Source: Bordetella parapertussis (GTDB taxonomy: Bacteria; Pseudomonadota; Gammaproteobacteria; Burkholderiales; Burkholderiaceae_C). Taken from it: DNA of 21,233 nucleotides. Position 1 is the first letter of the stretch, and the number at the start of each line of letters is the position of its first letter. The translations under genes were made by a program, and so were the position numbers. Of the stretch, positions 1 through 8,033 are shown piece after piece. The stretch covers positions 1 to 21,233 of the forward strand of contig CAMDIP010000005.1 in NCBI GenBank assembly GCA_945899335.1. Reading direction: 5' to 3'. A model generated the notes under the pieces. It saw nothing but the letters and a program-made list of their open reading frames with translations, was not told the origin of the DNA and searched no databases.

Positions 1-3000
1 GCCTTTGTCACTCAAACTTTTTAAAGCGTCAAGCAAAATATGGTTATCACGGGCGTGCAAACCGATGGTGGGTTCATCTAAGACATAGCACACACCTTGC
101 AAATTACTGCCCAACTGTGCCGCCAAACGTATGCGCTGCGCCTCGCCACCGCTGAGCGTGGGTGCGCCGCGGTCCAAGGTCAAATAACCCAAACCCACAC
201 GCTCTAGAAACGCCAAGCGACTTTCAATTTCCGGCAAAAGGTCACGCGCAATGTCCGCTTCACGTCCTAGCAAACGCAAACCCTTCACCCATGTGGACAT
301 GTCAACCACGCTGCGTTGAGCTAACTCGGTGATGGCCGCGCCACCAAAATACACCGCACGAGCGGTTGCGTTCAAACGTGTACCTGAACAGGCTACGCAC
401 GCTTTGTCGCTGACCTCGTCCAACTCAGGTTCAGCAAAACTTTTTTCGCGCCCTTTGTCTTGCGCATCGGCTACCGAATCGTCCATGGCTTTGCGTTGTT
501 CGCGTGAAAGTGCCAAGCCGGTGCCCACACACTCACCACACCAACCGTGTTTGCTGTTGTAAGAGAACAAGCGCGGGTCTAGTTCTGCGTATGAGGTATC
601 GCACACAGGGCAGGCGCGGCGAGTGGAATAAGCTTGCAAGCGACCGATGTCCGCCGTGGACTCGTCGTTCAACATGGCTTCTTTTAAATTTCCAATATCG
701 CTGAGCACATGCACCACGCCTTTGCCATGCTCCAAGGCCGTCAGCAAAGCGTGGCGCAACACATCTTCCTGCGCGGGGTCTACCGTGAAACTGGCGACCG
801 GCAATTCGATGGTGTGCTCCTTGAATCGGTCTAAGCGTGGAAAGCCAGTGGTGGGCAAAAAGTTGCCATCCACCCGCAAATGGGTGTAGCCACGTGGACG
901 CGCCCAGTCTGCCAACTCGGTGTAGACACCTTTGCGGTTCATCACCAAGGGGCTGAGCAAGCCAATGTGCTGACCACGGTATTCGCGCATCAATAAGGCA
1001 GTAAGGCGCTCTGGTGTTTGAGGTTGCACCGCCGCGTCATCGTGGATGCAATGCTGTGTGCCTAGCTTCACATACAGCAGTCGCAGAAAGTGCCAAATTT
1101 CAGTGGTGGTACCTACGGTGGACTTGCGCCCACCGCGAGACAAGCGCTGCTCAATCGCCACCGTGGGGGGTATGCCATACACCGCGTCTACCTCGGGGCG
1201 ACCCGCGGGTTGCACAATGCTACGGGCATAGGCGTTCAAACTTTCAAGGTAGCGGCGCTGACCTTCGTTAAACAAAATATCAAATGCCAAGGTGGACTTA
1301 CCGGAACCGCTGACGCCGGTCACCACATTGAATTGCCCACGCGGAATGTCCACGCTCAAACTCTTTAAATTGTGTTCTTTGGCATGGACGATGCGAATAT
1401 GGTTGTTGACCTCGGGTCGCGCCACAGCTGCGTACTTGGCAACCGTCTCGTTCACCGCATGGACTTGGCCCATGCTGTGCTCGTAATCACGCAAGGCTTG
1501 ACCTGTGTGCGACGTGGGATGCTCGCGCAAGGTTTCTGGTGAACCCTCGGCCACCAACAAGCCACCGCCTTCGCCGCCTTCAGGCCCCAAGTCGATCAAC
1601 CAATCGCTGGAGCGAATCACATCCAAGTTGTGCTCAATGACGATGAGGGAGTGCCCTGCTTCCAGCAGTCGGCGCAAAGCCCGCATCAGCTTGGCAATAT
1701 CATCAAAGTGCAAACCCGTGGTGGGTTCATCAAACAAAAACAAAGTGCCTTTGCGTGCCGTGGCTTGGCGGCTAGATGATGCGGACTTCGCCGCATCTGC
1801 CAAGAAACCGGCCAACTTCAAGCGCTGTGCTTCACCACCGCTGAGCGTGGGCACGGGTTGGCCCAAGCGCACATACTCCAAGCCCACATCCACAATCGGT
1901 TGCAAAGCGCGTATCACCTCGCGGTCGTTGGCGAACAGTTGAGCGGCTTCACTCACTGTCAGTGCCAGCACGTCGGCAACATTCAAAAAATAATTGGAAT
2001 CTGACCCCGATTTTTTACGTTCAATTTTGACTTCGAGGATTTCGGGGCGGTAGCGCTGTCCGTTGCAATCAGGGCAACGCAAATAGACGTCGCTCAAGAA
2101 CTGCATCTCCACATGCTCAAAACCCGAACCGCCGCAAGTGGGGCAACGGCCATCGCCGCCATTGAAGCTGAACTTGGAGGCGGTGTAACTGCGTTGGCGC
2201 GACATCGCGGTGTTGGCAAAAATCTCGCGTATCGCGTCCCATGCGCCCACATAGCTGACAGGGTTAGATCGTGCGGTTTTACCAATGGGAGACTGGTCGA
2301 CGAACACCACATCGCTTAAGTGGTCAGCCCCCAGCAAGCGGTCGTGCGCACCCGCACCGTCGGTGGACTTGCCAAAGTGGCGCAACAAGGCAGGTGCCAA
2401 GATGTCTTGTATCAAAGTCGACTTGCCCGAACCACTGACACCAGTGACAGTGACCAAACGCTGCAAGGGAAACTCGATGCTCAGGTCTTGCAAATTGTGC
2501 TCACGCGCACCTTCCAATATCAATCGCGGCGTGGCGTCGGTCACCAAACGCTTCAAGCCTAAACCCACTTGCTTGCGCGCGCCCAAATAGTCGCCAGTCA
2601 AGGTGTTGGCGCTTTTGAGTTGAAGTGGTGTGCCATCAAAAACAATCTGCCCACCCCGCTCACCGGGGCCAGGACCCATGTCCACGATGCGGTCTGCCGC
2701 CAACATCACCGCAGGGTCGTGCTCGACCACCACCAAGGTGTTGCCTGCATCACGCAGTCGCAACATCGCTTCGGTGATGCGGTGCATATCGCGGGGATGC
2801 AAGCCGATGCTGGGCTCATCCAACACAAACAAGGTGTTCACCAAAGAGGTGCCCAAAGCGGTGGTTAGGTTGATGCGCTGCACTTCGCCACCACTCAAGG
2901 TGCGGCTTTGTCGGTCCAAGCTTAAGTAGCCCAAGCCCACATCGCACAGGTATTTCAAGCGGGTGCGGATTTCCTCAAACAACAAATGCAAGGCCTGTTG

Positions 3001-4437
3001 CTCGGCCTGCGCATGGGCCGTGAGCGAATCGTCATGGGCCATGTGTTCGAAAAACACCCGCAAGCGGTCAATCGGCAAAAGCATCAGGTCGTGCAAACAC
3101 AAGCCTGGCAAGCTTTCTAATTGCCCACGTTGCCACGTCACGCCTTGGGGCATGAAGCGTTTCGCGTCCGGCATGGCTGCTTTGGCGCTGGCCATGCTGC
3201 CAATGCGCCACAACAAGCTATCGGTTTTCAAACGGGCACCACCACAGTCTCCACACGGCGTGTAGCTGCGGTACTTAGACAGCAACACGCGGATGTGCAT
3301 CTTGTAGGACTTGGTTTCCAAATACTCAAAAAACCGCTTGATGCCATACCACTGCTGGTTCCACTTACCCGTCCAATTGGGTGAGCCTTGAATTACCCAA
3401 TGGTGTTGCTCTGTGGTGAGTTTGTTCCACGGTGTGTCGCGGGGTATGCCAGCGGTTTCGGCGTGTCGCAGCAAATCGTCTTGGCACTCTTGCCAAGCAG
3501 GCGTTTGAATCGGTTTGATTGCACCCATGCGCAGCGTGAGTTTGTCGTTGGGTATGACCAATCCATAGTCCACGCCAATGACGCGACCAAAGCCTTTGCA
3601 CTTGGGGCAAGCGCCTGCTGGCGAGTTGAACGAAAACATTGACGGCGTGGGGTCGCTGTAGCGCACATCGCTGGCCGGACAATGCAGTCCGGTTGAAAAA
3701 CCAAAGGCTTCGCCCTTGGACTCGGCATCTGCATCTGGTGCCATGCGGTAAGCCGTCAGGCGACCGCTACCACGTTGCAAAGCCACTTCGATGGCTTCCA
3801 TCACCCGCGAAGGCTCTGCGCTTTGGACCCGAAACCTGTCCGCGGCCACGTCCAGCACCTGAGGGTCGTCTTTGGCCTTGCCAGCACGTTGGGTGTGCAC
3901 ACGGCTAAAGCCACTGGCGCTCAACCACGCTTGCAATTCATCTGCAGTGGTGTTGGCAGGCAACTGAACCGGAAAGGTGATGACCCAGCGCGGGTCGCCC
4001 ACACTCAAGGCTTGCAGCTGCGCAAAAATGGTTTGGGGATTGTCATGTTTGACCGCCTCGGCGGTCTGCTTGTCAAACAACTGTGCCGCCCGTGCGAACA
4101 ACAACTTCAAATGGTCGTTGAGCTCGGTCATGGTGCCCACGGTTGAGCGCGAGCTGCGCACAGGATTGGTCTGGTCAATCGCGATGGCCGCCGGCACGCC
4201 GTCGACCTTGTCCACCGCCGGTCGGTCCATGCGGTCTAAAAACTGCCTCGCGTAAGCGCTGAAAGTTTCCACGTAACGCCGCTGACCTTCGGCATACAAA
4301 GTGTCAAACACCAAGCTGGATTTGCCCGAACCGCTGGGGCCGGTGAACACGGTCAATTCGCCCGTGTGAATATCGATATCGATATTTTTGAGGTTGTGCT
4401 GGCGGGCGCCCCGAATACGAATTTGTCCCTGTCCCAT
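1..4437 (-). CDS. uvrA: Double-length excinuclease ABC subunit UvrA (partial, C-terminus outside window)
   Basis: UvrA recognises bulky DNA lesions and loads UvrB in nucleotide excision repair; it is a cytoplasmic dimeric ABC ATPase. The frame is open for 1479 codons from the ATG at 4437 and runs off the left edge, whereas ordinary UvrA is about 940-1000 residues. Copy 1 has a first Walker A (GPSGSGKSS, about residues 33-41), the UvrB-binding region, CPKC/CGDC zinc cysteines, an LSGGEVQR signature near 515, LFVLDEPSIGLH, a second Walker A (TGVSGSGKST, near 664), CPTC/CPDC, LSGGEAQR near 862 and LFLFDEPTTGLH. A second UvrA begins near residue 1010 with TGVSGSGKST (about 1039), EGQRRYLESLNAYAR, CPVC/CGEC, LSGGEAQRIRL and YVLDEPTIGLH, then is cut. 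The gene starts 7 nt after the livF stop, so it may share that transcript. Its ribosome site (AAGG) sits unusually close to the ATG. I saw no frameshift or stop. Confidence 0.95.
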   Translation of the reverse strand, partial: MGQGQIRIRGARQHNLKNIDIDIHTGELTVFTGPSGSGKSSLVFDTLYAEGQRRYVETFSAYARQFLDRMDRPAVDKVDGVPAAIAIDQTNPVRSSRSTVGTMTELNDHLKLLFARAAQLFDKQTAEAVKHDNPQTIFAQLQALSVGDPRWVITFPVQLPANTTADELQAWLSASGFSRVHTQRAGKAKDDPQVLDVAADRFRVQSAEPSRVMEAIEVALQRGSGRLTAYRMAPDADAESKGEAFGFSTGLHCPASDVRYSDPTPSMFSFNSPAGACPKCKGFGRVIGVDYGLVIPNDKLTLRMGAIKPIQTPAWQECQDDLLRHAETAGIPRDTPWNKLTTEQHHWVIQGSPNWTGKWNQQWYGIKRFFEYLETKSYKMHIRVLLSKYRSYTPCGDCGGARLKTDSLLWRIGSMASAKAAMPDAKRFMPQGVTWQRGQLESLPGLCLHDLMLLPIDRLRVFFEHMAHDDSLTAHAQAEQQALHLLFEEIRTRLKYLCDVGLGYLSLDRQSRTLSGGEVQRINLTTALGTSLVNTLFVLDEPSIGLHPRDMHRITEAMLRLRDAGNTLVVVEHDPAVMLAADRIVDMGPGPGERGGQIVFDGTPLQLKSANTLTGDYLGARKQVGLGLKRLVTDATPRLILEGAREHNLQDLSIEFPLQRLVTVTGVSGSGKSTLIQDILAPALLRHFGKSTDGAGAHDRLLGADHLSDVVFVDQSPIGKTARSNPVSYVGAWDAIREIFANTAMSRQRSYTASKFSFNGGDGRCPTCGGSGFEHVEMQFLSDVYLRCPDCNGQRYRPEILEVKIERKKSGSDSNYFLNVADVLALTVSEAAQLFANDREVIRALQPIVDVGLEYVRLGQPVPTLSGGEAQRLKLAGFLADAAKSASSSRQATARKGTLFLFDEPTTGLHFDDIAKLMRALRRLLEAGHSLIVIEHNLDVIRSSDWLIDLGPEGGEGGGLLVAEGSPETLREHPTSHTGQALRDYEHSMGQVHAVNETVAKYAAVARPEVNNHIRIVHAKEHNLKSLSVDIPRGQFNVVTGVSGSGKSTLAFDILFNEGQRRYLESLNAYARSIVQPAGRPEVDAVYGIPPTVAIEQRLSRGGRKSTVGTTTEIWHFLRLLYVKLGTQHCIHDDAAVQPQTPERLTALLMREYRGQHIGLLSPLVMNRKGVYTELADWARPRGYTHLRVDGNFLPTTGFPRLDRFKEHTIELPVASFTVDPAQEDVLRHALLTALEHGKGVVHVLSDIGNLKEAMLNDESTADIGRLQAYSTRRACPVCDTSYAELDPRLFSYNSKHGWCGECVGTGLALSREQRKAMDDSVADAQDKGREKSFAEPELDEVSDKACVACSGTRLNATARAVYFGGAAITELAQRSVVDMSTWVKGLRLLGREADIARDLLPEIESRLAFLERVGLGYLTLDRGAPTLSGGEAQRIRLAAQLGSNLQGVCYVLDEPTIGLHARDNHILLDALKSLSDKG

Positions 4438-4444
4438 ACCTTAG

Positions 4445-5167
4445 CTATTCCCCGAGGTAAGCGGCCCGCACTTTCGGGTCGTGTAAGAGTTCGTGGGCCT
4501 GACCCTGCATACTGATTTGGCCCGACTCCATGACGTAAGCGCGTTGGGCAATCTTGAGCGCGCGGCTGGCGTTTTGCTCGACCAGCAAAAGGGTGACACC
4601 CATAGAAGCCACTTCGCTGATCACTTCAAAGATTTTGTCGACCATCAAGGGCGACAAACCCATGGAAGGCTCGTCCAACAACAAGACCTTGGGGCGACTC
4701 AGCAAGGCACGACCCATGGCCAACATCTGCTGCTCACCCCCCGACAAGGTGCCGGCCAACTGCGTGCTGCGCTCTTTCAATCGAGGGAACAAGGTAAACA
4801 CTCTGTCCACATCAGCAGCTATGCCGTCTTTGTCGTCGCGCAGGTACGCGCCCATTTGCAGGTTTTCCAAGATGCTCATGCGGGTGAAGACACCGCGTCC
4901 TTCGGGCACCATCACCAAACCTTGCTTGACCAAGTCCCAAGCACCTTGGCCATGGATGTCTTTGCCCAAGTACTCGATGTTGCCCGAGGTAGCCGCCAAG
5001 GTGCCGGTGATAGCCTTCATGGTGGTGGTCTTGCCTGCGCCATTGGAACCAATCAGGGACACCAACTCACCTTCACGCACTTCCAAGCTGATGCCCTTGA
5101 CGGCTTGTATGCCGCCATAGGCCACCTTCAAGTTATTGACCTTCAACAAAACTTCAGGGTCACTCAT
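4445..5167 (-). CDS. livF: Branched-chain amino acid ABC transporter ATP-binding protein LivF
   Basis: One of the two cytoplasmic ATPases that drive high-affinity uptake of leucine, isoleucine and valine through LivH/LivM. The 240-residue product has Walker A GSNGAGKTT (about residues 40-48), VPEGRGVFTRMSILENL typical of LivF, the signature LSGGEQQ (141-147) and Walker B VLLLDEPSMGLSP (161-173). The frame is open further upstream to 5200, but I chose the ATG at 5167. It starts the conserved family sequence (MSDPEVLLKV), lies one base after the livG stop and is preceded by a GGGGGAG ribosome site inside the end of livG. The gene is fourth in livH-livM-livG-livF and is followed 7 nt later by uvrA. 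Family assignment is secure. Exact substrate range within the HAAT family cannot be read from sequence alone. Confidence 0.94.
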   Translation of the reverse strand: MSDPEVLLKVNNLKVAYGGIQAVKGISLEVREGELVSLIGSNGAGKTTTMKAITGTLAATSGNIEYLGKDIHGQGAWDLVKQGLVMVPEGRGVFTRMSILENLQMGAYLRDDKDGIAADVDRVFTLFPRLKERSTQLAGTLSGGEQQMLAMGRALLSRPKVLLLDEPSMGLSPLMVDKIFEVISEVASMGVTLLLVEQNASRALKIAQRAYVMESGQISMQGQAHELLHDPKVRAAYLGE

Positions 5168-5168
5168 C

Positions 5169-5939
5169 TCAATGCTCCCCCGTACCCAAATACGCTTCAA
5201 TCACCTTGGGGTCTGACTGCACCTGCGCCGGTGTGCCCTGCGCGATTTGTTTGCCGTAGTCCAGCACTGTGACCGCATCGCACAAACCCATGACCAGTTT
5301 CACATCGTGTTCGATCAACAAAATTGTTTTTCCGTCTTTGCGGATGCGGTCTATCAACTCACGCAACTGCACTTTCTCGGTGGCGTTCATGCCCGCCGCG
5401 GGTTCATCCAAAGCAATCAGCTTGGGGTCGGTGGCCAAGGCGCGGGCAATTTCCAAACGGCGCTGGTCGCCGTAACTGAGGGTGCGTGCTTTGAACTCGG
5501 CCAAATGGCCTATGCCGACGTAGTCCAGCAGTTCTTGGGCACGCACGGCAATGTCAATTTCTTCTTGCTTGAACTTGGCGGTGCGAAAGATCGCGCCCAG
5601 CAAACCCGAGCCGGTGCGCACATGGCGGCCCACCATCACGTTCTCTAGCGCGGTCATCTCGGCAAACAAGCGGATATTTTGAAATGTCCGGGCAATACCG
5701 GCTTGCGCCACTTCATGCACCGCCGTGGGTTGGTAGGGCGCACCCGCCAGCATAAAGTTGCCGCTGTCGGGCGTGTACAAACCAGTGATGACATTGAAGA
5801 AGGTGGTCTTGCCCGCTCCATTGGGGCCAATCAAGCCATACACCTGACCGGCTTGGATGGTCATGCCCACATCGTTCAAAGCCTGCAAACCACCAAAGCG
5901 CTTAGAGATACCTTGTACCTGCAACACCGGCGTGTTCAT
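5169..5939 (-). CDS. livG: Branched-chain amino acid ABC transporter ATP-binding protein LivG
   Basis: Second cytoplasmic ATPase of the branched-chain amino acid importer, working as a pair with LivF under the LivHM channel. The 256 residues are a normal LivG length. Visible motifs are Walker A GPNGAGKTTFFNVITGLY (from about residue 38), the Q-loop ARTFQNIRLF (83-92), signature LSYGDQRRLEIARAL (154-168; LSYG rather than LSGG, as is usual for LivG), Walker B LIALDEPAAGMNATE and the switch histidine in LLIEHDVKLVMGLCD. The start codon overlaps the livM stop in an ATGA (5936-5939), so translation is probably coupled. livF follows after one base. Confidence 0.96.
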   Translation of the reverse strand: MNTPVLQVQGISKRFGGLQALNDVGMTIQAGQVYGLIGPNGAGKTTFFNVITGLYTPDSGNFMLAGAPYQPTAVHEVAQAGIARTFQNIRLFAEMTALENVMVGRHVRTGSGLLGAIFRTAKFKQEEIDIAVRAQELLDYVGIGHLAEFKARTLSYGDQRRLEIARALATDPKLIALDEPAAGMNATEKVQLRELIDRIRKDGKTILLIEHDVKLVMGLCDAVTVLDYGKQIAQGTPAQVQSDPKVIEAYLGTGEH

Positions 5940-7024
5940 AGCTTGTCACCGCTGCTGGGCAAGGCTTTGCCATGCTCAGGCGAGGGCCACAGGCCACGCG
6001 GGCGCCACAGCATGATGACGATCATGGCCAAAGCGATGAGCAATTGGCGCAAGATGGCTGCATCCAAGCGCCCATCGGTCATGGCTTGCAAAGGACCGGC
6101 CACAAAGCGCAGGACCTCGGGCAAGGCCGACAACAGCACCGCACCCAAGATGACGCCGGGCAAATGCCCCAAGCCGCCCAAGACCACCATGGCCACAATC
6201 ATCACCGACTCCATGAGGCTAAAGGACTCGGGTGACACAAAGCCTTGGAAGGAAGCAAACATCACCCCCGCCACTCCCCCAAAGGTGGCACCCATGCCAA
6301 ACGCCATCAGCTTTAAGTTGCGGGTGTTGATGCCCATGGCCTTGGCCGCAATTTCATCTTCGCGAATCGCCATCCAAGCGCGTCCAATGCGCGAGGTTTG
6401 TAGCCGATAGCAAATCAGGACACTCACCAAGACCAGCGCCAAGAACAGGTAGTAGTACTGGGTGACGCTGGAGAGTTCGACAAAGCCTAAATCCAATTTG
6501 CGCGACAAGGGGTGGCCCATCACCGTCATCGGGTCGATAGCACCCAAGCCCTTGGGCCCATTGGTGATGTTGACGGGGTTGTCCAAGTTGTTCATGAACA
6601 CGCGGATGATTTCGCCAAAGCCCAAGGTGACAATGGCCAAGTAGTCGCCGCGCAACTTCAAAGTGGGCGCACCCAGCAACACGCCAAACAAACCTGCCAA
6701 GGCCGCGCCTATGGGTATCACCGCCCACAAAGGCGTGTGCAAACCGTTGGGGAACATGGCGGCTATCCATGGGAAGGTGTCGGTCAGGTGCGGCGAGGCC
6801 AGCAAACCAAACACATAAGCGCCCACCGCAAAGAAGGCGACGAAACCCAAATCAAGCAGACCGGCGTAACCGACCACGATGTTCAGGCCCAGCGCCAGCA
6901 GCACATACAGCAGCGCCATGTCGGCGATACGCACCCAGGCATTGCCCACCGACTGAAGCAACAAGGGCAGCAGCAGCAGGGCAATCGCCCACAGCACATA
7001 AGTAGAGGGTTTGGACTTGTTCAT
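5936..7024 (-). CDS. livM: Branched-chain amino acid ABC transporter permease LivM
   Basis: Inner-membrane permease that forms the translocation channel with LivH. The 362-residue product is strongly hydrophobic, with about eight to ten membrane segments. It carries LivM landmarks: LYVLLALGLNIVVGYAGLLDLG near residues 40-60, TLGFGEIIRVFMNNLDNP, the cytoplasmic coupling stretch RIGRAWMAIREDEIAAKAMGIN, and MVVLGGLGHLPGVILGA near the end. Its C-terminal tail after VIMLWRPRGLWPS is short and polar. The start overlaps the livH stop by ATGA (7021-7024) and its own stop overlaps livG in the same way, so livHMG is one translationally coupled unit. Confidence 0.96.
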   Translation of the reverse strand: MNKSKPSTYVLWAIALLLLPLLLQSVGNAWVRIADMALLYVLLALGLNIVVGYAGLLDLGFVAFFAVGAYVFGLLASPHLTDTFPWIAAMFPNGLHTPLWAVIPIGAALAGLFGVLLGAPTLKLRGDYLAIVTLGFGEIIRVFMNNLDNPVNITNGPKGLGAIDPMTVMGHPLSRKLDLGFVELSSVTQYYYLFLALVLVSVLICYRLQTSRIGRAWMAIREDEIAAKAMGINTRNLKLMAFGMGATFGGVAGVMFASFQGFVSPESFSLMESVMIVAMVVLGGLGHLPGVILGAVLLSALPEVLRFVAGPLQAMTDGRLDAAILRQLLIALAMIVIMLWRPRGLWPSPEHGKALPSSGDKL

Positions 7025-7950
7025 GCGCGGTCAGCCACCCGTTCGCCCAGCAAGCCCGAGGGCCGCAAGGTCAGCACGATGATGAGCACCACAAACGCAA
7101 AAATATCCGCGTAATGGCTGCCCAACATACCACCCGTGAGGTCGCCGATATAGCCGGAGGCAATCGACTCAATCAAGCCCAGCAAGATGCCGCCCACCAC
7201 CGCACCGGCCAAATTACCGATGCCGCCAAACACCGCAGCGGTGAAGGCCTTCAAGCCAGGCAAAAAGCCCATGGCGTGTTGCACCGTGCCGTAGTTGGAG
7301 GCCCACATTACACCGGCCAAAGCGGCCAGCACCGCGCCAATGATGAAAGTGGCCGAGATGATGGTGTCAGGGCGCACGCCCATCAAAGTGGCCACACGTG
7401 GGTTCTCGGCGGTGGCTCGCATGGCACGACCCAAACGTGTGCCGTTGACCACCCACATCAGCACGGCAAGCGAAATGGCGGTCACACCCAAAATCATGAT
7501 TTGCGTGGGCGTGATGACTGCACCGCCAATGTCGATGGGATCAGCAGGCAGCAAGGTTGGGAAAGCTTTGTGGTTGGGCTTCCAAATGATCATGGCCACG
7601 GTTTGCAACAAGATGGACATGCCAATGGCTGTGATGAGGGGTGCCAACTTGGGTGCGCCGCGCAAAGGGCGGTAGGCAATCTTCTCAATGGCAAAGTTCA
7701 AAGCCGCCGCCACCGTGCAAGCCACCATTAAAGAAATGAGCAGTACCAGCCAGCCCGGCATACCAGGCACATGCTCTTGCAACAAGCCCACCACCGTCCA
7801 ACTGGTGAGTGCGCCCACCATCAACACCTCGCCGTGGGCAAAGTTGATCAGGTTGATGATGCCGTAGACCATGGTGTAGCCAAGCGCGACCAGCGCGTAC
7901 ATACTCCCCAAGACCAAGCCATTGATGATTTGTTGAAAAAAGATATCGAT
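7021..7950 (-). CDS. livH: Branched-chain amino acid ABC transporter permease LivH, atypical start codon
   Basis: Inner-membrane permease partner of LivM. The sequence GSMYALVALGYTMVYGIINL followed by INFAHGEVLMVGA is the LivH hallmark, and SLAVLMWVVNGTRLGRAMRATAENP is the cytoplasmic coupling loop. The start is odd. Relatives, as I remember them, begin with M-D-I-F-x-Q-Q-I-I-N-G-L-V-L-G. Here the same stretch is in frame, but the codon at the Met position (7948-7950) is ATC, 7 nt after a GGGAG ribosome site (7958-7962). No ATG, GTG or TTG occurs between the upstream in-frame stop (7999-8001) and a TTG at 7917. That TTG lacks a ribosome site and would remove the first 11 residues of a 309-residue protein, giving 298. 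I place the start at 7950 as an inference; a rare AUC start, TTG use or a sequence error all remain possible. No periplasmic binding protein gene is adjacent. Confidence 0.88.
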   Translation of the reverse strand: MDIFFQQIINGLVLGSMYALVALGYTMVYGIINLINFAHGEVLMVGALTSWTVVGLLQEHVPGMPGWLVLLISLMVACTVAAALNFAIEKIAYRPLRGAPKLAPLITAIGMSILLQTVAMIIWKPNHKAFPTLLPADPIDIGGAVITPTQIMILGVTAISLAVLMWVVNGTRLGRAMRATAENPRVATLMGVRPDTIISATFIIGAVLAALAGVMWASNYGTVQHAMGFLPGLKAFTAAVFGGIGNLAGAVVGGILLGLIESIASGYIGDLTGGMLGSHYADIFAFVVLIIVLTLRPSGLLGERVADRA

Positions 7951-7955
7951 GGCGG

Positions 7956-7979
7956 ATCTCCCACGGGTGCCGGATTGTA
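7956..7979 (-). promoter_or_regulatory. Possible livH promoter -10 and ribosome binding site
   Basis: On the minus strand a TACAAT hexamer (7974-7979) matches the sigma-70 -10 consensus at five of six positions. GGGAG (7958-7962) follows as a ribosome site for the proposed ATC start at 7950. The corresponding -35 position falls in the terminator hairpin of the upstream gene and matches poorly. This would be the only promoter room left for livHMGF-uvrA if the terminator is efficient. Confidence 0.35.
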
Positions 7980-7982
7980 GGT

Positions 7983-8012
7983 AAAAAAAAGCCCTCCGCT
8001 AGGGGAGGGCTT
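7983..8012 (-). terminator. Rho-independent terminator of the MFS transporter gene
   Basis: Read on the minus strand, the 7-bp stem GCCCTCC/GGAGGGC (8004-8010 with 7991-7997) closes a 6-nt loop. It can be extended by two A-T pairs and is followed by eight T (7983-7990). It lies 22 nt after the transporter stop codon. Only about 32 nt separate the T-run from the livH start, so it also insulates, or attenuates into, the liv operon. Confidence 0.9.
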
Positions 8013-8033
8013 GGCATACACACTACCGAAAAA

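Noticed and set aside
1..4437. Possibility that uvrA is a pseudogene or two adjacent genes
   Set aside because: I checked the reading frame for stops across most of its length, including the junction near 1400-1500, and found none. Both halves keep Walker and signature motifs.
5168..5200. Upstream extension of livF by 11 codons
   Set aside because: The ATG at 5167 has the better ribosome site (GGGGGAG), follows the livG stop by one base and matches the family N-terminus.
4493..5272. Plus-strand open frame of 259 codons opposite livF/livG
   Set aside because: The histidine/glutamine-rich composition is typical of a complementary-frame artefact; the minus-strand ABC ATPases explain the region.
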